Shown here piece by piece: positions 1 to 11,234 of a DNA stretch of 64,000 nt. Source of the DNA: Vitis vinifera (taxonomy: Eukaryota > Streptophyta > Magnoliopsida > Vitales > Vitaceae); the NCBI RefSeq assembly GCF_030704535.1, contig NC_081812.1, positions 3,245,501-3,309,500 on the forward strand, given 5' to 3'. Both the position numbers and the translations under genes were made by a program. A model generated the notes under the pieces. It was not told where the DNA came from and did not search any database. It was given only the letters and a program-made list of their open reading frames with translations. Each line of letters starts with the position of its first letter. Within the stretch, counting starts at the first letter, position 1.

Positions 1-23
1 TCCCCAAAGAGTTAAATTTTCAA

Positions 24-215
24 TTTTCGCAGCGATAGCCTCATTTCGCAGGGTGTTTCGCAGCTGCGAAACACCCCTTTGGCACTCGTGTGCCATTTCG
101 CAACACAGTAACCCATTTTCGCAGCTGCGAAATGGGCTGCGAAATGGGCTGCGAAAAGGGCCCTCCTCTGCGAAAATGCCCTTTCTCTGCGAAATCCGCC
201 CTCGGCTGCGAAAAT
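24..215. repeat. Leader cluster of CTGCGAAA / TTTCGCAG motifs
   Basis: About a dozen copies of the octamer CTGCGAAA or its complement occur in under 200 bp. Some are fused head-to-head as the palindrome TTTCGCAGCTGCGAAA (about 55-70 and 115-130). The same motif clusters again inside the 3' LTR at about 4048-4175, although the two stretches do not otherwise align. Confidence 0.75.
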
Positions 216-391
216 TTAAGTGACCCTTGGTATCCAATTTTTAACGGTATAAATTCCAAATTTCTAATATAACCGGTCATTTGAACTTTAAATAGTACCA
301 GAGAAGACCCAAAAACAGAGCAACCTTCCATCTTCTCCTTCTCGCCTGAACCTCGGCCGCGCGCACCTCCGCTCATCTCCGCCGGCCCGCC

Positions 392-2131
392 ATGGCAAGA
401 ACCCGAGGAGCTAAGTCCTCCTCCCCGTCAAGCCGTACGAGGGTTTCATCAAAGACCCCTGTCCAAGGCTCCACATCTGAGCCTCCGCGACCACCGCGCG
501 TCCCACCTCCAGTTGAGGGCGCACCAATGAGCCCTCCGGTCAGGCGCTATCATACACGGGCGAGTAGCCAGCCACCCAAGAAGAAAGCTAAGGTATCTGA
601 GCCAACGTTAATCGATTTATCAGAGCCAGAAGAGCCAGCTACCGAGCCTCAGCCGTCTCCGCCGTCTCGGCCGTCTCGGCCTTCTCGGCCATCTCAGCCG
701 TCTCAGCCAGCTTTAGAGTCTCCGCCATCTCGGCCAGCTTCAGGGTCTCGGCCGTCTCAGCCGTCTCGGCCATCTCAGCCGTCTCAGCCAGCTTCAGAGC
801 CTCAGTCGTCTCAGCCGCCGCCTTCAGATTCTCAGATCCCCTCCGGCATGACTCCTGAGATGATTATCAAGCGCCCCATGCTCACTCAGCCGCCCATAGA
901 GGGTAATTTAGATTGCAGGGCTAGGCCTTTCCACTCTGAGCTCTGTTTTGACGTGGCCACTTTCAGACTTCAGCCCCAGCTCAGGGACTCCTTCCATCTG
1001 CTCCGGAGGTATCATATGGAACAATTGCTTACTCCAAGGGATTTCTTTTATCCCCGTGTGGCAATGGATTTTTACCAATCCATGACCACACACCATGTCC
1101 GCGATCCTACTGTCATCCACTTCACCATAGACGGACGTCATGGTATTCTGGGAGCTAGGCACATAGCAGAGGCATTGCGCATTCCCTACGAGCCAGCTAG
1201 GCCAGAGGATTATCGAGTCTGGACTAATCCTTCCCCGAGCGACATAGTTCGTATTCTGTCCAGAGGGGCATCCACAGGCCAGTATCTACAGAGGAAGGAG
1301 CTCCCTCCTAGCATGTTTTTCATAGATGCTCTCCTCCGCCACAATATCTTTCCACTACAGCACTGGGTGCAGAGGCGAGGAGCTTTGCTGGAGGCATTAT
1401 ATCGGATATCTGAGGGATTCTTCTTTGGCCCTCATCATCTCATTATGGCCGCCCTTCTATATTTTGAAGAGAAGGTCCATCAGAAGAAGCTGCTCAGAGC
1501 TGATGCCATTCCTCTGCTATTCCCCAGATTGTTATGTCAGATTTTGGAACACTTGGGCTACCCAACTGAGCCTCAATTTGAGCGCAAACGGATTTGTCGA
1601 GAGATATTCACTCTTGACAAATGGACGAATATGACAGCCTATAGTGCAGAGCCAGGGGCCCCAGTTGGAGTAGAGCATCCAGAGATTCCACATGCAGAGC
1701 AGCCACAGGAGCTACAGCCCATTGAGACACCAGCTGACACGAGAGCACCTGCCCCTGCAGTGCCCTCCGCAGAGCCCATACCTGAGGTTGCTCCCTCTGC
1801 TTCTCCTGCCACACCACAGCCTTCCCCTGTTTTTTCAGCCACATCACAGCCCTCCTCTTCAGCAGAGCCAAGGACTACCATATCCATTTCCGAGTACAGA
1901 GCTCTATGTCACACTTTGCAGACATTGACCACTTCACAGAGCACTCTTACTCAGGAGATGGCAGCTCTTCGTGCTCATCAGGAGCAAATTATTGCTACTC
2001 AGACTCAGCATACTGCCATTCTGAGGCAAATTCAGAGCCATCTGGGTATTCCATCAGCCCCTCAGCACCAGATGCCTGCCCCCTTAGAGCCCACAGAGCC
2101 GACTCCAGGAGACACACAGACATCCACCTGA
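392..2131 (+). CDS. Gag-like 'putative plant transposon protein' ORF of LTR element
   Basis: This uninterrupted 579-codon ORF begins MARTRGAKSSSPSS. Residues 1-150 are low-complexity Ser/Pro/Arg with tandem Pro-Ser-Arg and Pro-Ser-Gln triplets. A basic patch PPKKKAKV near residue 62 looks like a nuclear localisation signal. Residues about 175-420 form the only folded-looking part (for example RDFFYPRVAMDFYQSM and DGRHGILGARHIAEALRIPY). It resembles the plant-specific family annotated as 'putative plant transposon protein' (Transposase_32) that sits in the gag position of large non-autonomous LTR elements. The tail is Pro/Ala-rich and then Gln/Thr-rich with a short likely coiled coil (LTQEMAALRAHQEQI). 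I see no zinc knuckle and no protease. The start was chosen because this is the first ATG of the frame and it follows a GC-rich leader. The function is unproven. Domain assignment is from memory of the family, so confidence is moderate. Confidence 0.65.
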   Translation: MARTRGAKSSSPSSRTRVSSKTPVQGSTSEPPRPPRVPPPVEGAPMSPPVRRYHTRASSQPPKKKAKVSEPTLIDLSEPEEPATEPQPSPPSRPSRPSRPSQPSQPALESPPSRPASGSRPSQPSRPSQPSQPASEPQSSQPPPSDSQIPSGMTPEMIIKRPMLTQPPIEGNLDCRARPFHSELCFDVATFRLQPQLRDSFHLLRRYHMEQLLTPRDFFYPRVAMDFYQSMTTHHVRDPTVIHFTIDGRHGILGARHIAEALRIPYEPARPEDYRVWTNPSPSDIVRILSRGASTGQYLQRKELPPSMFFIDALLRHNIFPLQHWVQRRGALLEALYRISEGFFFGPHHLIMAALLYFEEKVHQKKLLRADAIPLLFPRLLCQILEHLGYPTEPQFERKRICREIFTLDKWTNMTAYSAEPGAPVGVEHPEIPHAEQPQELQPIETPADTRAPAPAVPSAEPIPEVAPSASPATPQPSPVFSATSQPSSSAEPRTTISISEYRALCHTLQTLTTSQSTLTQEMAALRAHQEQIIATQTQHTAILRQIQSHLGIPSAPQHQMPAPLEPTEPTPGDTQTST

Positions 2132-2897
2132 GCCATTATCTTCACATCATCAGCACCCATCTACTTGATCATTTCCATAGTTTACTTTATGTATTTTCTT
2201 TATGCACTTTCTTATTATAGTAGCACTTGCAATCCTATGCTTTTGTTATTATATATTGTGGGATTGGTTGTATTACTTGTTATCATCTTTAATGTACTTT
2301 CATGAAGTAATACAACTCTATCATTTTTTGCATACTCTTGGTATTATTTTATTTTTATTCCTCTACTCATATCTATTTTCTTTTTGAAACATGTGGTTTC
2401 TCCTTGTCTACTCAAATTACATCCACTCAGGAGGCACCACTTCCTCCCTGTAATTTCAATCGCTCATACCACATTGAGGACAATGCTCAGCTTGGTTGGG
2501 GGGAGACAGTTGAGGAAGGAAGTTTTTTTTATTATTATTAGTGTTAATACTAAATTTTTTGGTAATTTAGGTTACTTTTGTTTAATTTTAAAATTTTTCT
2601 CTATGGTTGTTAAAGATAATTTCTCAAAAATAAAATAGGATAAGTCGAGTTTTAACTTAATTATTTAAGTCTTTGAGTTTGTTTTATGCTTTCAAAGTTG
2701 ATAATCTATTAAAGCTCTCTTTGTTTTCGAACTTATTTCTTCCATTTCAAGCTTTACACACACAGTGCACATTAGATCCCGGATATATGATGTAAAACTT
2801 TCTCACCTTCTAAGCTTAGGAAAATTTTGACTTGGTTCATTACTTAACCTCTTTTTTAATAGTGTTGGGACACCTCAAAAAGACCAATGAGTCTTAG

Positions 2898-2945
<48 letters not shown>

Positions 2946-3544
2946 GAAAAAGAAAAAGAGAATAAGCTTCTATTCTTTCCTTGAAGCCTAAGCATGATCC
3001 GAAGGGGTGGCGAAAGCCTTTAAAACCCGATGCCCTAAACCTTGATTGGTTGGGAGTCATCGATCCTCTGCTTGCTACATAGGTGAATTGGTTAAAGTTT
3101 AGTGAGTAAAAAGAATTGTGAATAAGAAGGTGCGTTCCTAACCTATTAAGAGTTGGTTAATTTTGCCTTTGTTCGAGAAAAGCTTAGGTTGGAGGGTGAG
3201 GATAGTTGTATATACTATATCCGGAGCCTAATCTCGTTAACACTTAGCTCATTATGGAAGAGTTTGATTTGGAGCCTTGAGAGTAGAGATTCTTTTGACA
3301 CTTAATTGCATAATCTCCACTCTTTGTACTTTTTGTTTAAGTTTTTAGCTTTGACAACTCCTATTGCATTTTGAATCTTCATATCTTTAGTTCACCATGT
3401 GAGATGTGTTTTGATATCGGTCATGCCACTCAATTATTTTTTTTTTGAATGATTTGCATGACCTCTTTTTTGTTTACCACTTTGTTTGCTTAGTTTTTCT
3501 TTCCTTATTTGCTAAGGGACTAGCAATATGTCGGTTGGGGGGAG
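2132..3544. other. Non-coding internal region of LARD element
   Basis: This 1.4-kb stretch lies between the ORF and the 3' LTR. It has AT-rich DNA with only short random ORFs, an uninterrupted A tract of nearly 40 bases at about 2899-2937, and a G-rich polypurine tract immediately before the LTR. I see no enzyme domain. Confidence 0.6.
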
Positions 3545-5216
3545 TGATTACTACTCAAAAAGGGCTATTTGATAGCTTGTAATTAACTCTTTTAAACACT
3601 TTTGAGTAGTAATTATTGCCCTTTAACCCAATTAACATATTAAGGACCTTTGCAATCACTTCTAATCACTTTGTGTAAGTTTTGGTGTTTTTGTTAGTAA
3701 TTTGATCACCAAAGCAATCCAAGATGGAGGAGAGTTATTTGGAATCCATGGTAAAGCAATAGAAAGCTCAGGAACATGAAGAATCAGAGATTTGAAGCCT
3801 TAAAGTCCTTTGCCATAACCAATCCGGATTGCAAGGAGGAGAAGTAAAGAGAGAATCCACCTTGAAGCATTCTTGATGACAGTCATTTCAGCCACTTTTG
3901 GAGTACTTCCTGAAGTCCAATTTATGCATACTTTATGTCGTTTCGAAGATCGGGAAGTCAACAATCCAATGCTTGAAACGGTTCGCAAATCGGAGTTGAA
4001 ATGAAGAAGTTAGAGCCAATGGAAGCAGATCACTCCAAGCTGAAGGCCAATTTCGCAGGGCTGCGAAATCAGCCTTTGGCTGCGAAATCAGCCTTCGGCT
4101 GCGAAATGATTTCGCAGCCATCTTGTTCATCTGCGAAATTTCGCAGCCATTTTGTGCGCCTGCGAAATTCTCCCGAGTGCTTCCAGATATTTGCGACCAT
4201 CGTTTTTTGTTATTTTGCCTCAGATATTTGTTGTCTAAATGCCAATTCTCTCCTTGTAATCCACCAATTAGATGATTCCTTAGTTGTTGAGCAAGGATGC
4301 AGGGGTAAACAACCTGATATGTATTGTTTTGTAATTTTCACTTTAAAAACGTCGGGGAACTTTCCCCAGGAGACCATCTTTTGTAAAATTTTACACTTAG
4401 TGAAATACGAAATATCTTTTGCTTTCTTTTTCTCTCTACTATTTTCTATTTTCTTAGTAGCCAAACATCCTTGGAGGATGAAATCCCCAAGGATGAGAGG
4501 CTAAAACCTTTTAGTTTCTTGAAGTAATGGATGCCATGTGAAGCTCCCGTGTCAGGATGGAGATTTCCAAGCCATGAATGTAAGTAGCTGAGCATCATAA
4601 ATGTTTTCATTCAAAGTAAAGCTTTTAATCCCTCTGACTTGCTTTGAATGGCCAATACTTGATAACCTTTTGGTCTCAGTGGATTCTTATTGTTAGATCC
4701 ACTGACGTTCATTAGTTATCTCCTACGAGCCATTGTATTGCAAGTCGAGGAGATGACCTATATCATTAAAAGAGCATTTATGAGGTTCAGCTACCCTTTT
4801 TGTAAGTTTTGAAGGACTAAAACTCAGTTGTTAAACACATACCGGTTCGGGAAGTAAGCATCACCTTAGTTGCTTCCCCAACTCGAGGTGAAAAGTTCCA
4901 AAATCTCCATTTTTACACAGTGAGTTAAGCATGGCTATCCAAAGCTTTGAGAAACTTCTTTTTCCATCTTTTAACCTATTTTCATGTTAGTTTAGTTTAC
5001 AACGCCTTCATCTTTTTATGTTTTCATCTTAAACTAATTTTTATTAAGAAAAGTTCACTCCATCCTCCGAACTTCACCAGTTAAAGTAAAAACCCTTCCC
5101 AGTGTTCGATCCTAGAGCCACTATGCTATAGTAGCTTTGCTACTTTAGTGTAAGGACGTTAGGTATAAATTTTGTTGATACCCTTACATGCCAAGCTACC
5201 AAGAGTCGGGTTATCA
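3545..5216 (+). repeat. 3' LTR of LARD-like element (about 1672 bp)
   Basis: The LTR starts TGATTACTACTC directly after the tract GGTTGGGGGGAG and ends GGGTTATCA, giving TGAT/ATCA inverted tips. It contains a second cluster of CTGCGAAAT motifs (about 4048-4175). The right edge was placed by comparison with the downstream duplicate (7229 onward), which shares sequence only from 5221. The exact end could be off by a few bases. Confidence 0.6.
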
Positions 5217-5220
5217 ATTG

Positions 5221-6191
5221 ATATCAATTATACAAGCTATGTGACCCTTAGGCTCATTATTAACTTTAGGACTGCCCAAAAGCAAATTGTCCCTTAACAT
5301 TTTTCCTATTCTTCAATGTTGTTCAACATTTCAGGAACCCGAGAAAAGGCGCACCGAAGTAGTCTTGAAGATGAAGTGCTAAGCAGAGGCAACCCCATCT
5401 CACTTAAGCAATGATTTGGGCGTAGGTCTCTTCCCAATACAGGACTTTGGGGATGAGCATCCATGCAGGTAAGTATACGGACAATGATAGCATTGACAAG
5501 AGCATTCCAAGTTCACAAAGAATACCTGAAATAGGGCAGCCATCCCCGAATTTTCCTTTCCCCTCCACATGAGAGCCAAACGCTAGTTAATAAGCTATGT
5601 AAACGACTCGGTGCCAAATGAAAAAGGAAAAAGGTTGGATCAGATTTTTCTTAGGTTACATTTGGTTGATGAGATAAGATAGGATATGATATGTATATTT
5701 TAGGATATTATATCCCATTGGATAGGATATACATACCTTAGGATATAATTTCCAATGGATTATGATATCATTGGATATACATATTTTACAAACATGATAT
5801 TTTAAAGTAGCACATCTTATACCATATTATATTTTTATTTAATTTATGAAATAAAATTCTATTATATTTAAATATTTTCAATTTAAAAAAAATGAAATTT
5901 TTGTTATGTTTAACAATATTCATGATTAAATTATTTGAACTTTATAAATAAATTTTTTATATTATATTATTTAATATATAAAAATAATTTATATATCATA
6001 TATTAATATTATTTTATAAATATTTTTTTTAGTTTTTCCTTTTTAATCATAAATTTAATTTATAATAACAAATTATTTTGTTAAATGAGTATTTTAAAAA
6101 GTAAAAAAATGATAAAAAATAAATTTATCATACATGGGATATATAATCTCATATTTTACCATGTGATTAACATATCCCATGTAGAGGGGAT

Positions 6192-6222
<31 letters not shown>

Positions 6223-6780
6223 TGAATAATATTTTTCATCACTTATCTTATCCCATGTTTGGTTGAACATAAGATAAGATAAATGATGAGATAATTTATC
6301 ATCTCATCACCAACCAAACATGATATAGAATATAATATCTCCTCTCTTATCTTATTCCATACTATATCTATCCAACTAAACATGAGTTTAGGGAATTCTA
6401 ACTTGATCATCAATGGGGTTGGGAGCTGCCGTATTTGACTCCCAAGATTTATTTTGGTCATATCATATGTGGATTTTAGGTACATTTTGTCAGTCTCTGG
6501 ATCCCTTTTTCCTTTCAAAATGATCTAATGATGCTCACTTACTGTAAGCTTTGTATTCAAAGAGTTTAATATTCTATTATTGTCGTGCAATCCATGCTAA
6601 TTTACTATAAGCTTTGTATTGGATTCTTTGTCTTCTCAATATCAGATGGAACCCTTTTGAGAGTCTTGGTCTGACTACGTCACAAGATGGGTAATTTTTT
6701 ATTTGAGGAAAATAAATATAAAAATATTCTTAATTTCAAAAGCTGATAATTTTGGATCAAACTGTACACATAAATTTCAC
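5221..6780. repeat. Tandem segmental duplication, copy A (MITE-interrupted)
   Basis: Apart from the inserted MITE, this copy matches copy B (7229-8037) over about 0.8 kb, with scattered substitutions and small indels. Both hold an exon-like block: an acceptor-like TTTCAG before GAACCCGA and a consensus donor CAG|GTAAGTA (about 5468). No continuous protein frame is recognisable in either copy, so the original gene, or 5'-UTR exon, is unknown. Confidence 0.7.
5654..6387. mobile_element. Tourist-like (PIF/Harbinger-type) MITE, about 734 bp
   Basis: This block is absent from the otherwise matching copy B, so its edges are unusually clear. It is flanked by TTA on both sides (5651-5653 and 6388-6390), the duplication expected for PIF/Harbinger. 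Its left tip (ACATTTGGTTGATGAGATA) and the complement of its right tip (TCATGTTTAGTTGGATAGA) are similar. The interior is very AT-rich, with an A tract near 6190-6218, and has no coding capacity. A second copy of the tip motif occurs inside at about 6251-6325, suggesting nesting of related MITEs. Confidence 0.7.
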
Positions 6781-7228
6781 AAGACTTTCGGTTGTTATTG
6801 AAGTGGTATTAAAGCAATACCCGTTTTTCTCAAGGCTATCTAAAAGTGATCATCACCATAATTTGCATGATTTTTGAAATTGTTTCCATCATCATCCTTA
6901 TCACCACTTTTCTCAGTTATGCTCTCACAAACCAAAAATCACCTAACAACCCTACATTTCTCACATCGGAGATTAAGAGTCTTGATAAGATTCGTTGGTT
7001 TATCTCCTCTACGGCTATTCCCTTCCTGTTCAATGGGTTCAAGGCTTATGGAGAGCGTTAGACTTCCTTTTCATCAATGGTGTGTTTAGCAATAATATGT
7101 TTTAGGTCGTATTTGGCTGCCATTTTTGGGAGAACATATAGCCATTTCTGCACCCAGTCACCGTTTTATGTGTCATTTGACATGACAATGGATAAGGGTA
7201 TTAATATCTCTCATATTTCATGTCCTCA
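6781..7228. other. Spacer between duplicate copies
   Basis: This is the single-copy stretch between copies A and B. It includes a 71-codon ORF (6846-7061) with a hydrophobic start but no family resemblance, which I do not regard as a gene. Nothing else is seen. Confidence 0.4.
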
Positions 7229-8037
7229 ATATCAATTATACAAGTTATGTCAACCTTATGAGCATTATTAGCTTTAGGACTACCCAGAAGCAAATCGTCT
7301 CTAACATTTTTCCTACTCTTAGTGTTGGTCAAAATTTCAGGAACCCGAAAAAAGGGGCAACCAAGGAGTAGTCTTGAAGATGGAGTGCTAAGCAGAGGCA
7401 ACCCCATCTCACTTAAGTGATTTGGACGTAGGTCTCTCCCCAATACAGGACCTTGGGGATGAGCATCCATGCAGGTAAGTATACGGACAGTGATAGCATT
7501 GACGAGCATTCCAAGTTCACAAAGAATACCTGGAATAGGGCAGCTGTCCCCGAATTTTCCCTTCCTCTCCACATGAGAGCCAAACGCTAGTTATTAAGCT
7601 ATATCAATGACTCAGTACCAAATGAAAAACAAAAAAGGTTGGATCTTATTTTCCTTAGGGAATTCTAACTTGATCATCAGATGGGAATTCTAACTTGACT
7701 CCCAAGGTTTATTTTGGTCATATCATATGTGGATTTTAGGTACATTTTGCCGGTCTCCGGATCCCTTTGCCTTTCAAAACACCTGATGATGCTCACTTAC
7801 TGTAAGCTTTGTATTCAAAGAGTTTAATATTCTATTATTGCAGTGCAATCCATGCTAACTTACTAAAAGCTTTGTATTGGATTCTTTGTCTTCCCAATAT
7901 CAGATGGAACCCTTTTTAGAGCCTTGGTCTGACTACGTCACAAGATGGTAATTTTTTCTTAGAGGAAAATAAATATAAAAATATTCTTAATTTGAAAAGC
8001 TGTTAATTTTGGAGCAAACTGTATACACAAATGTCAC
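7229..8037. repeat. Tandem segmental duplication, copy B (uninterrupted)
   Basis: This copy is colinear with copy A but lacks the MITE: the sequence reads straight through CCTTAGGGAATTC where copy A carries the insertion. The conserved exon-like block with acceptor TTTCAG (about 7340) and donor GCAG|GTAAGTA (about 7474) is present. Frames through it contain stops, so coding ability is not supported. Confidence 0.7.
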
Positions 8038-9080
8038 GAAAATTTTATCAAATTGAGGAACCACATCTTTTAAAAAAATAATTTAATAATAATTTATTCC
8101 ACTAAAAAATTTAATGTCTAACAAACATGTGAGAAAATTACTCCACAAATATATTATTTATTTGGGATATTATTTATATATAATTCCTATCAAGCAATTG
8201 GTTCGCATTTTTTCCTTATCGTAAGGGAGTTGAATTAGGCTTATGTCCAAGCTAATCTAAATGCTCCAATTGGATTGCATTGAAGGATTTGTTAATCAAA
8301 CCCAGTTGAGTTTGCAATAAAAGTAGTTTTTTTTAATTCTTTTTTAAAATCAAAATCTCTTTTAAAAATATTTGTTTCTTACCGTATCAATATTTATGTA
8401 TTACCTTTTTCTTTTATTTCTTTTGTCTTGTCAAAATCACATTTATTGATTATAATTTTAATTTCAAGGTTAAAGCCATAGCAGTCAAATGTGGTTGTAA
8501 TCATAAAATTAAATGTAATAATAAAGTTAAACTATAGTTAGTAAGAGTCCTTTTTACAGGATGGATATTGGTGTTGTTGGTTGTGAAACCTAAATTAGTT
8601 TTGTTATATTTTATTCGAGATGTCGGGATTGAATGATGAGTTTGCCCCTGTCATATATTTAACACTATATTATGATTTAGGTTTTTTTTAGAGAATGTGA
8701 CCGTCATTGAGAGGAGCTTTTGAGAATTTCATCATTGTAACCCTTATTTTCTTTTGATTAATGGATTGTTGAGTACTGATGCCCTTTATGGATGTAGGGG
8801 TCACATAGATGATTAAACAACGTTAAAACTTTGTATTTTTCTTTAGTTTTTTGCTTGTTGGTTTTGGTTAATAGTTATGAAATGAGAAATAAGAAGTGCA
8901 TGCTAATGTTGAATGAAACACTAATATTTTAAAAAGGAAGGTAGATTTAGATTTTTTTGGTCAAAAGAAGGAACATGTTTAATCATGACGTGACCGGCTT
9001 TTAGTTCATCAAGACAATAGTTGGACAATTTATTCATAATACAACAAGTGCATCTATCCAATGCTTCCCCTCACGTGGTC
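8038..9080. other. Intergenic, no gene seen
   Basis: AT-rich DNA downstream (3') of the CYP71 pseudogene. I see no coding frame, repeat or RNA gene. Confidence 0.5.
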
Positions 9081-10600
9081 TTACTCTGCAGGAAATGGAT
9101 TATAAGGAATGGGAATTAAGTGCAGATTTTGTTTCCTTCTAACTGATAAGCTGATTATCTCAGTCATGTCGAGATCCTCTGGCTTGATTCCAGTGGGGAG
9201 TTTCCAATCAAAATGGTAAATAAAATTTGCCAATGATAGCTCAACGCTAGGTATAGCGAAGGACATGTCCGGACACATCCTCCTTCCAGCACCAAACGGG
9301 ATAAATTCAAAGTCAGTACCCTTGTAATCAAGCCAACTGTCAAGGAATCTCTCTGGATTAAATCTCTCAGGTTCGGTCCAAGAATCAGGATCTCGGCCAA
9401 TGGCTCAGGCATTATCAATGACTCTAGTCTTCACAGGTATCTCATATCCATTAATCTCGCACCTCTCCCTACATTCCCTTGGAAGCAACAAAGGAGCAGG
9501 AGGGTGTAGCCTCAAGGTTTCCTTGACTACTGCTTTTATGAATTTTAATTCATGAATGCCGGATTCTTCCACAGTCCCTTTTCCAGCAAATTCCCGCCTT
9601 ACTCTTGTGCCTTTTCCATCACTCTGGGGTGTCTTATCAGTTCAGTCATTGCCCACTCTCCAACTGTTGATGAAGTCTCGCCTGCAACCACTGAACATGT
9701 CCTGAAAGAGGATTAATGAGCTTGATTATTCCACCATTGATGGTCTCTTTAGAGAATCAGTTTTTGCTTTTTAATTGCACTTGAAGTAAATCTATTCCTG
9801 ATTTTCATTATGATCAGAAATATTTCTATTTTATTGCCTAAGTGGATGAAGTATTTTCTTCTTTCCTTATGATTTTTTATAATGGATTAGATTTTTGGGA
9901 TTAAATGATATTGTGATAGAACAAAAGTTAAAAGTACTAACCAATATGACTGCTTTGACGTTGTTTTCAGTTAAGGGAAATTTAAGATCACCATCCTCTT
10001 GAATCTTTAAGAAAGTATCAACAAGATCTTCTGCTTCTAACTTGCCCCTCTTGGTCGTCATGCTCTCTTTGTGCTCCTTAACAATATTTTGAAGTATTCT
10101 ATCAACCCTCTCATGCAGCTTCTCAAGTTTACTCCTTATTCCAGTGACTTGATCAACTCATTTTACAGAAGGGAAAACATCTGCAGCGCAGAAACCTGTT
10201 GCCAGCTCTGCCATCTCTGTCACAGCCCCTATGAATGAATCTTGGTCTTTGCATATTTTCCCAAAAGCCGCTCTTGCTATAATGGCAACGTCACAGAAGA
10301 TATCTCCTCGCTAAGATTGATTGTGGATCCTGAATGTGAAGCGATCCTTTTGATGACATTTGACACTTCCTCTTCCCTGATCAATTGGAAGGACTTAACA
10401 CGCTTGGCGCTTAGAAGCTCAGTGGCACATAGTTTTCGTACTTGTCTCCAATAGTCACTGTACGGGGCAAAGCCAATGTTAGTAGAACCATATGATACGA
10501 TGCTGGTCACCAATATATTAGGCCTTTGGGCAAAACTGACGTCGTCTGTTTTCATAAACTCTTTGGCAATTTCTGGGGATGAAACCACAAGGGTGGAAAC
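9081..10600 (-). pseudogene. CYP71-type cytochrome P450 pseudogene, exon 1 (3' part) and exon 2
   Basis: Read on the minus strand this is the bulk of a CYP71 gene closely related to the intact gene at 44937. Exon 1 resumes at 10600 (VVSSPEIAKEFMKTDD, then YSDYWRQVRKLCATELLSA) and ends at 9942. An intron with GT-AG borders spans 9941-9702, and exon 2 runs 9701-9081, ending in TAA. Exon 2 keeps the ETLRLHPP (ExxR) region, the ERFNPERF region and the haem loop [11 protein letters not shown]. Defects: a 1-bp insertion in the oxygen-binding helix near 9690, a roughly 4-bp deletion near 9610, TGG to TGA before AIGRDPDSW (about 9405), the usual Gly after the haem-ligand Cys-Pro replaced by Asp, and a copia element inserted at 10600. 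No active enzyme can be made from it. Confidence 0.9.
10596..10600. other. Target-site duplication GAAAC (left)
   Basis: The five bases GAAAC abut the left LTR and are repeated exactly at 17390-17394 beyond the right LTR. Removing the element and one copy restores a contiguous CYP71 exon 1 reading (…GEVS then TLVVSSPE…). Confidence 0.9.
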
Positions 10601-10977
10601 TGTAAGCTGAATACACGTTCACACGTTCTCACTTCATGATGTGGTCCAGCACTTTGACCACGTCCTCCACCATCTCTCTTCCGCTACGGTTAAGGAGCAC
10701 ATTCCAGCAACTGCTCAACGTGGTGGCAAGAACAACGTGGTATGATGGAAGCCACGGTTATAAAGATTTTAAAAAGAAAAATGGTCCTAAACTCGTCTGT
10801 TGTTTTTATCTTCAGAAACACCATCTAAACAAAGGGAGATCAGAGTTTGGAAATCAAGTTTTTGAAACCGACTACAATGGCTGGAGGTAAGTAGACTATT
10901 CTTAGGCTTTTTCAGTTTTGATTCATGTTGCAAATTCATTGGAATCATATATATATATAGCATGTAAACAACTTACA
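10601..10977 (+). repeat. 5' LTR of copia element (377 bp)
   Basis: TGTAAGCTGA…AACTTACA. It matches 17005-17389 except for about a dozen substitutions, an extra 6 bp (CTACAA) near 10873, and a shorter (AT)n run at 10948-10959. Confidence 0.93.
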
Positions 10978-10979
10978 TT

Positions 10980-10991
10980 TGGTATCAGAGC
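10980..10991 (+). promoter_or_regulatory. Primer-binding site (initiator Met tRNA)
   Basis: TGGTATCAGAGC, three bases after the LTR, is the standard plant copia primer site complementary to the 3' end of initiator methionine tRNA. Confidence 0.9.
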
Positions 10992-11234
10992 ACGTTAAAT
11001 CTTACCTCTGTTTTGTATTAATTCTGAATGAAAATTCTTGTTATTATGATCTCTCTAAATTATTTAAACAATGGTTGCTTGAGGCAATCCAAAGGGTTGG
11101 CGTAATTCTTTCAGAAAAAGCCATTACAGGCGTTCAACAGGCAGCCATTTTCGGGAGCTTCAGCGGCGCTGTTAAGGCGCCATTGGAGACACCATTGGGA
11201 GTGCATTTTAGGGCTGCAACTAGCGCCATTTCAG

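Larger units (their letters stand above)
1..5216 (+). mobile_element. Non-autonomous (LARD-like) LTR retrotransposon, 3' part
   Basis: The window opens inside the internal region of an LTR element whose 5' LTR lies to the left. Visible parts in order are a leader rich in a CTGCGAAA motif, one long gag-like ORF (392-2131), about 1.4 kb of non-coding DNA, a G-rich polypurine tract (about 3535-3544) and a 3' LTR (3545-5216). I see no protease, reverse transcriptase, RNase H or integrase between the ORF and the LTR, so the element should depend on enzymes supplied by another element. The TGAT...ATCA termini and the tract fit an LTR end. Because the upstream LTR is outside the window, neither a target duplication nor LTR divergence can be checked. 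Confidence 0.7.

Noticed and set aside
2899..2937. Long A tract as a retroposed poly(A) tail
   Set aside because: No processed gene or LINE/SINE body precedes it and it sits inside the LTR element. It is treated as simple repeat.
4001..4504. 167-codon ORF inside the 3' LTR
   Set aside because: It lies wholly in LTR sequence, includes the CTGCGAAA repeat, and shows no domain.
6846..7061. 71-codon ORF with hydrophobic N-terminus
   Set aside because: There is no family resemblance, no promoter or splice context, and another frame over the same DNA is open too.
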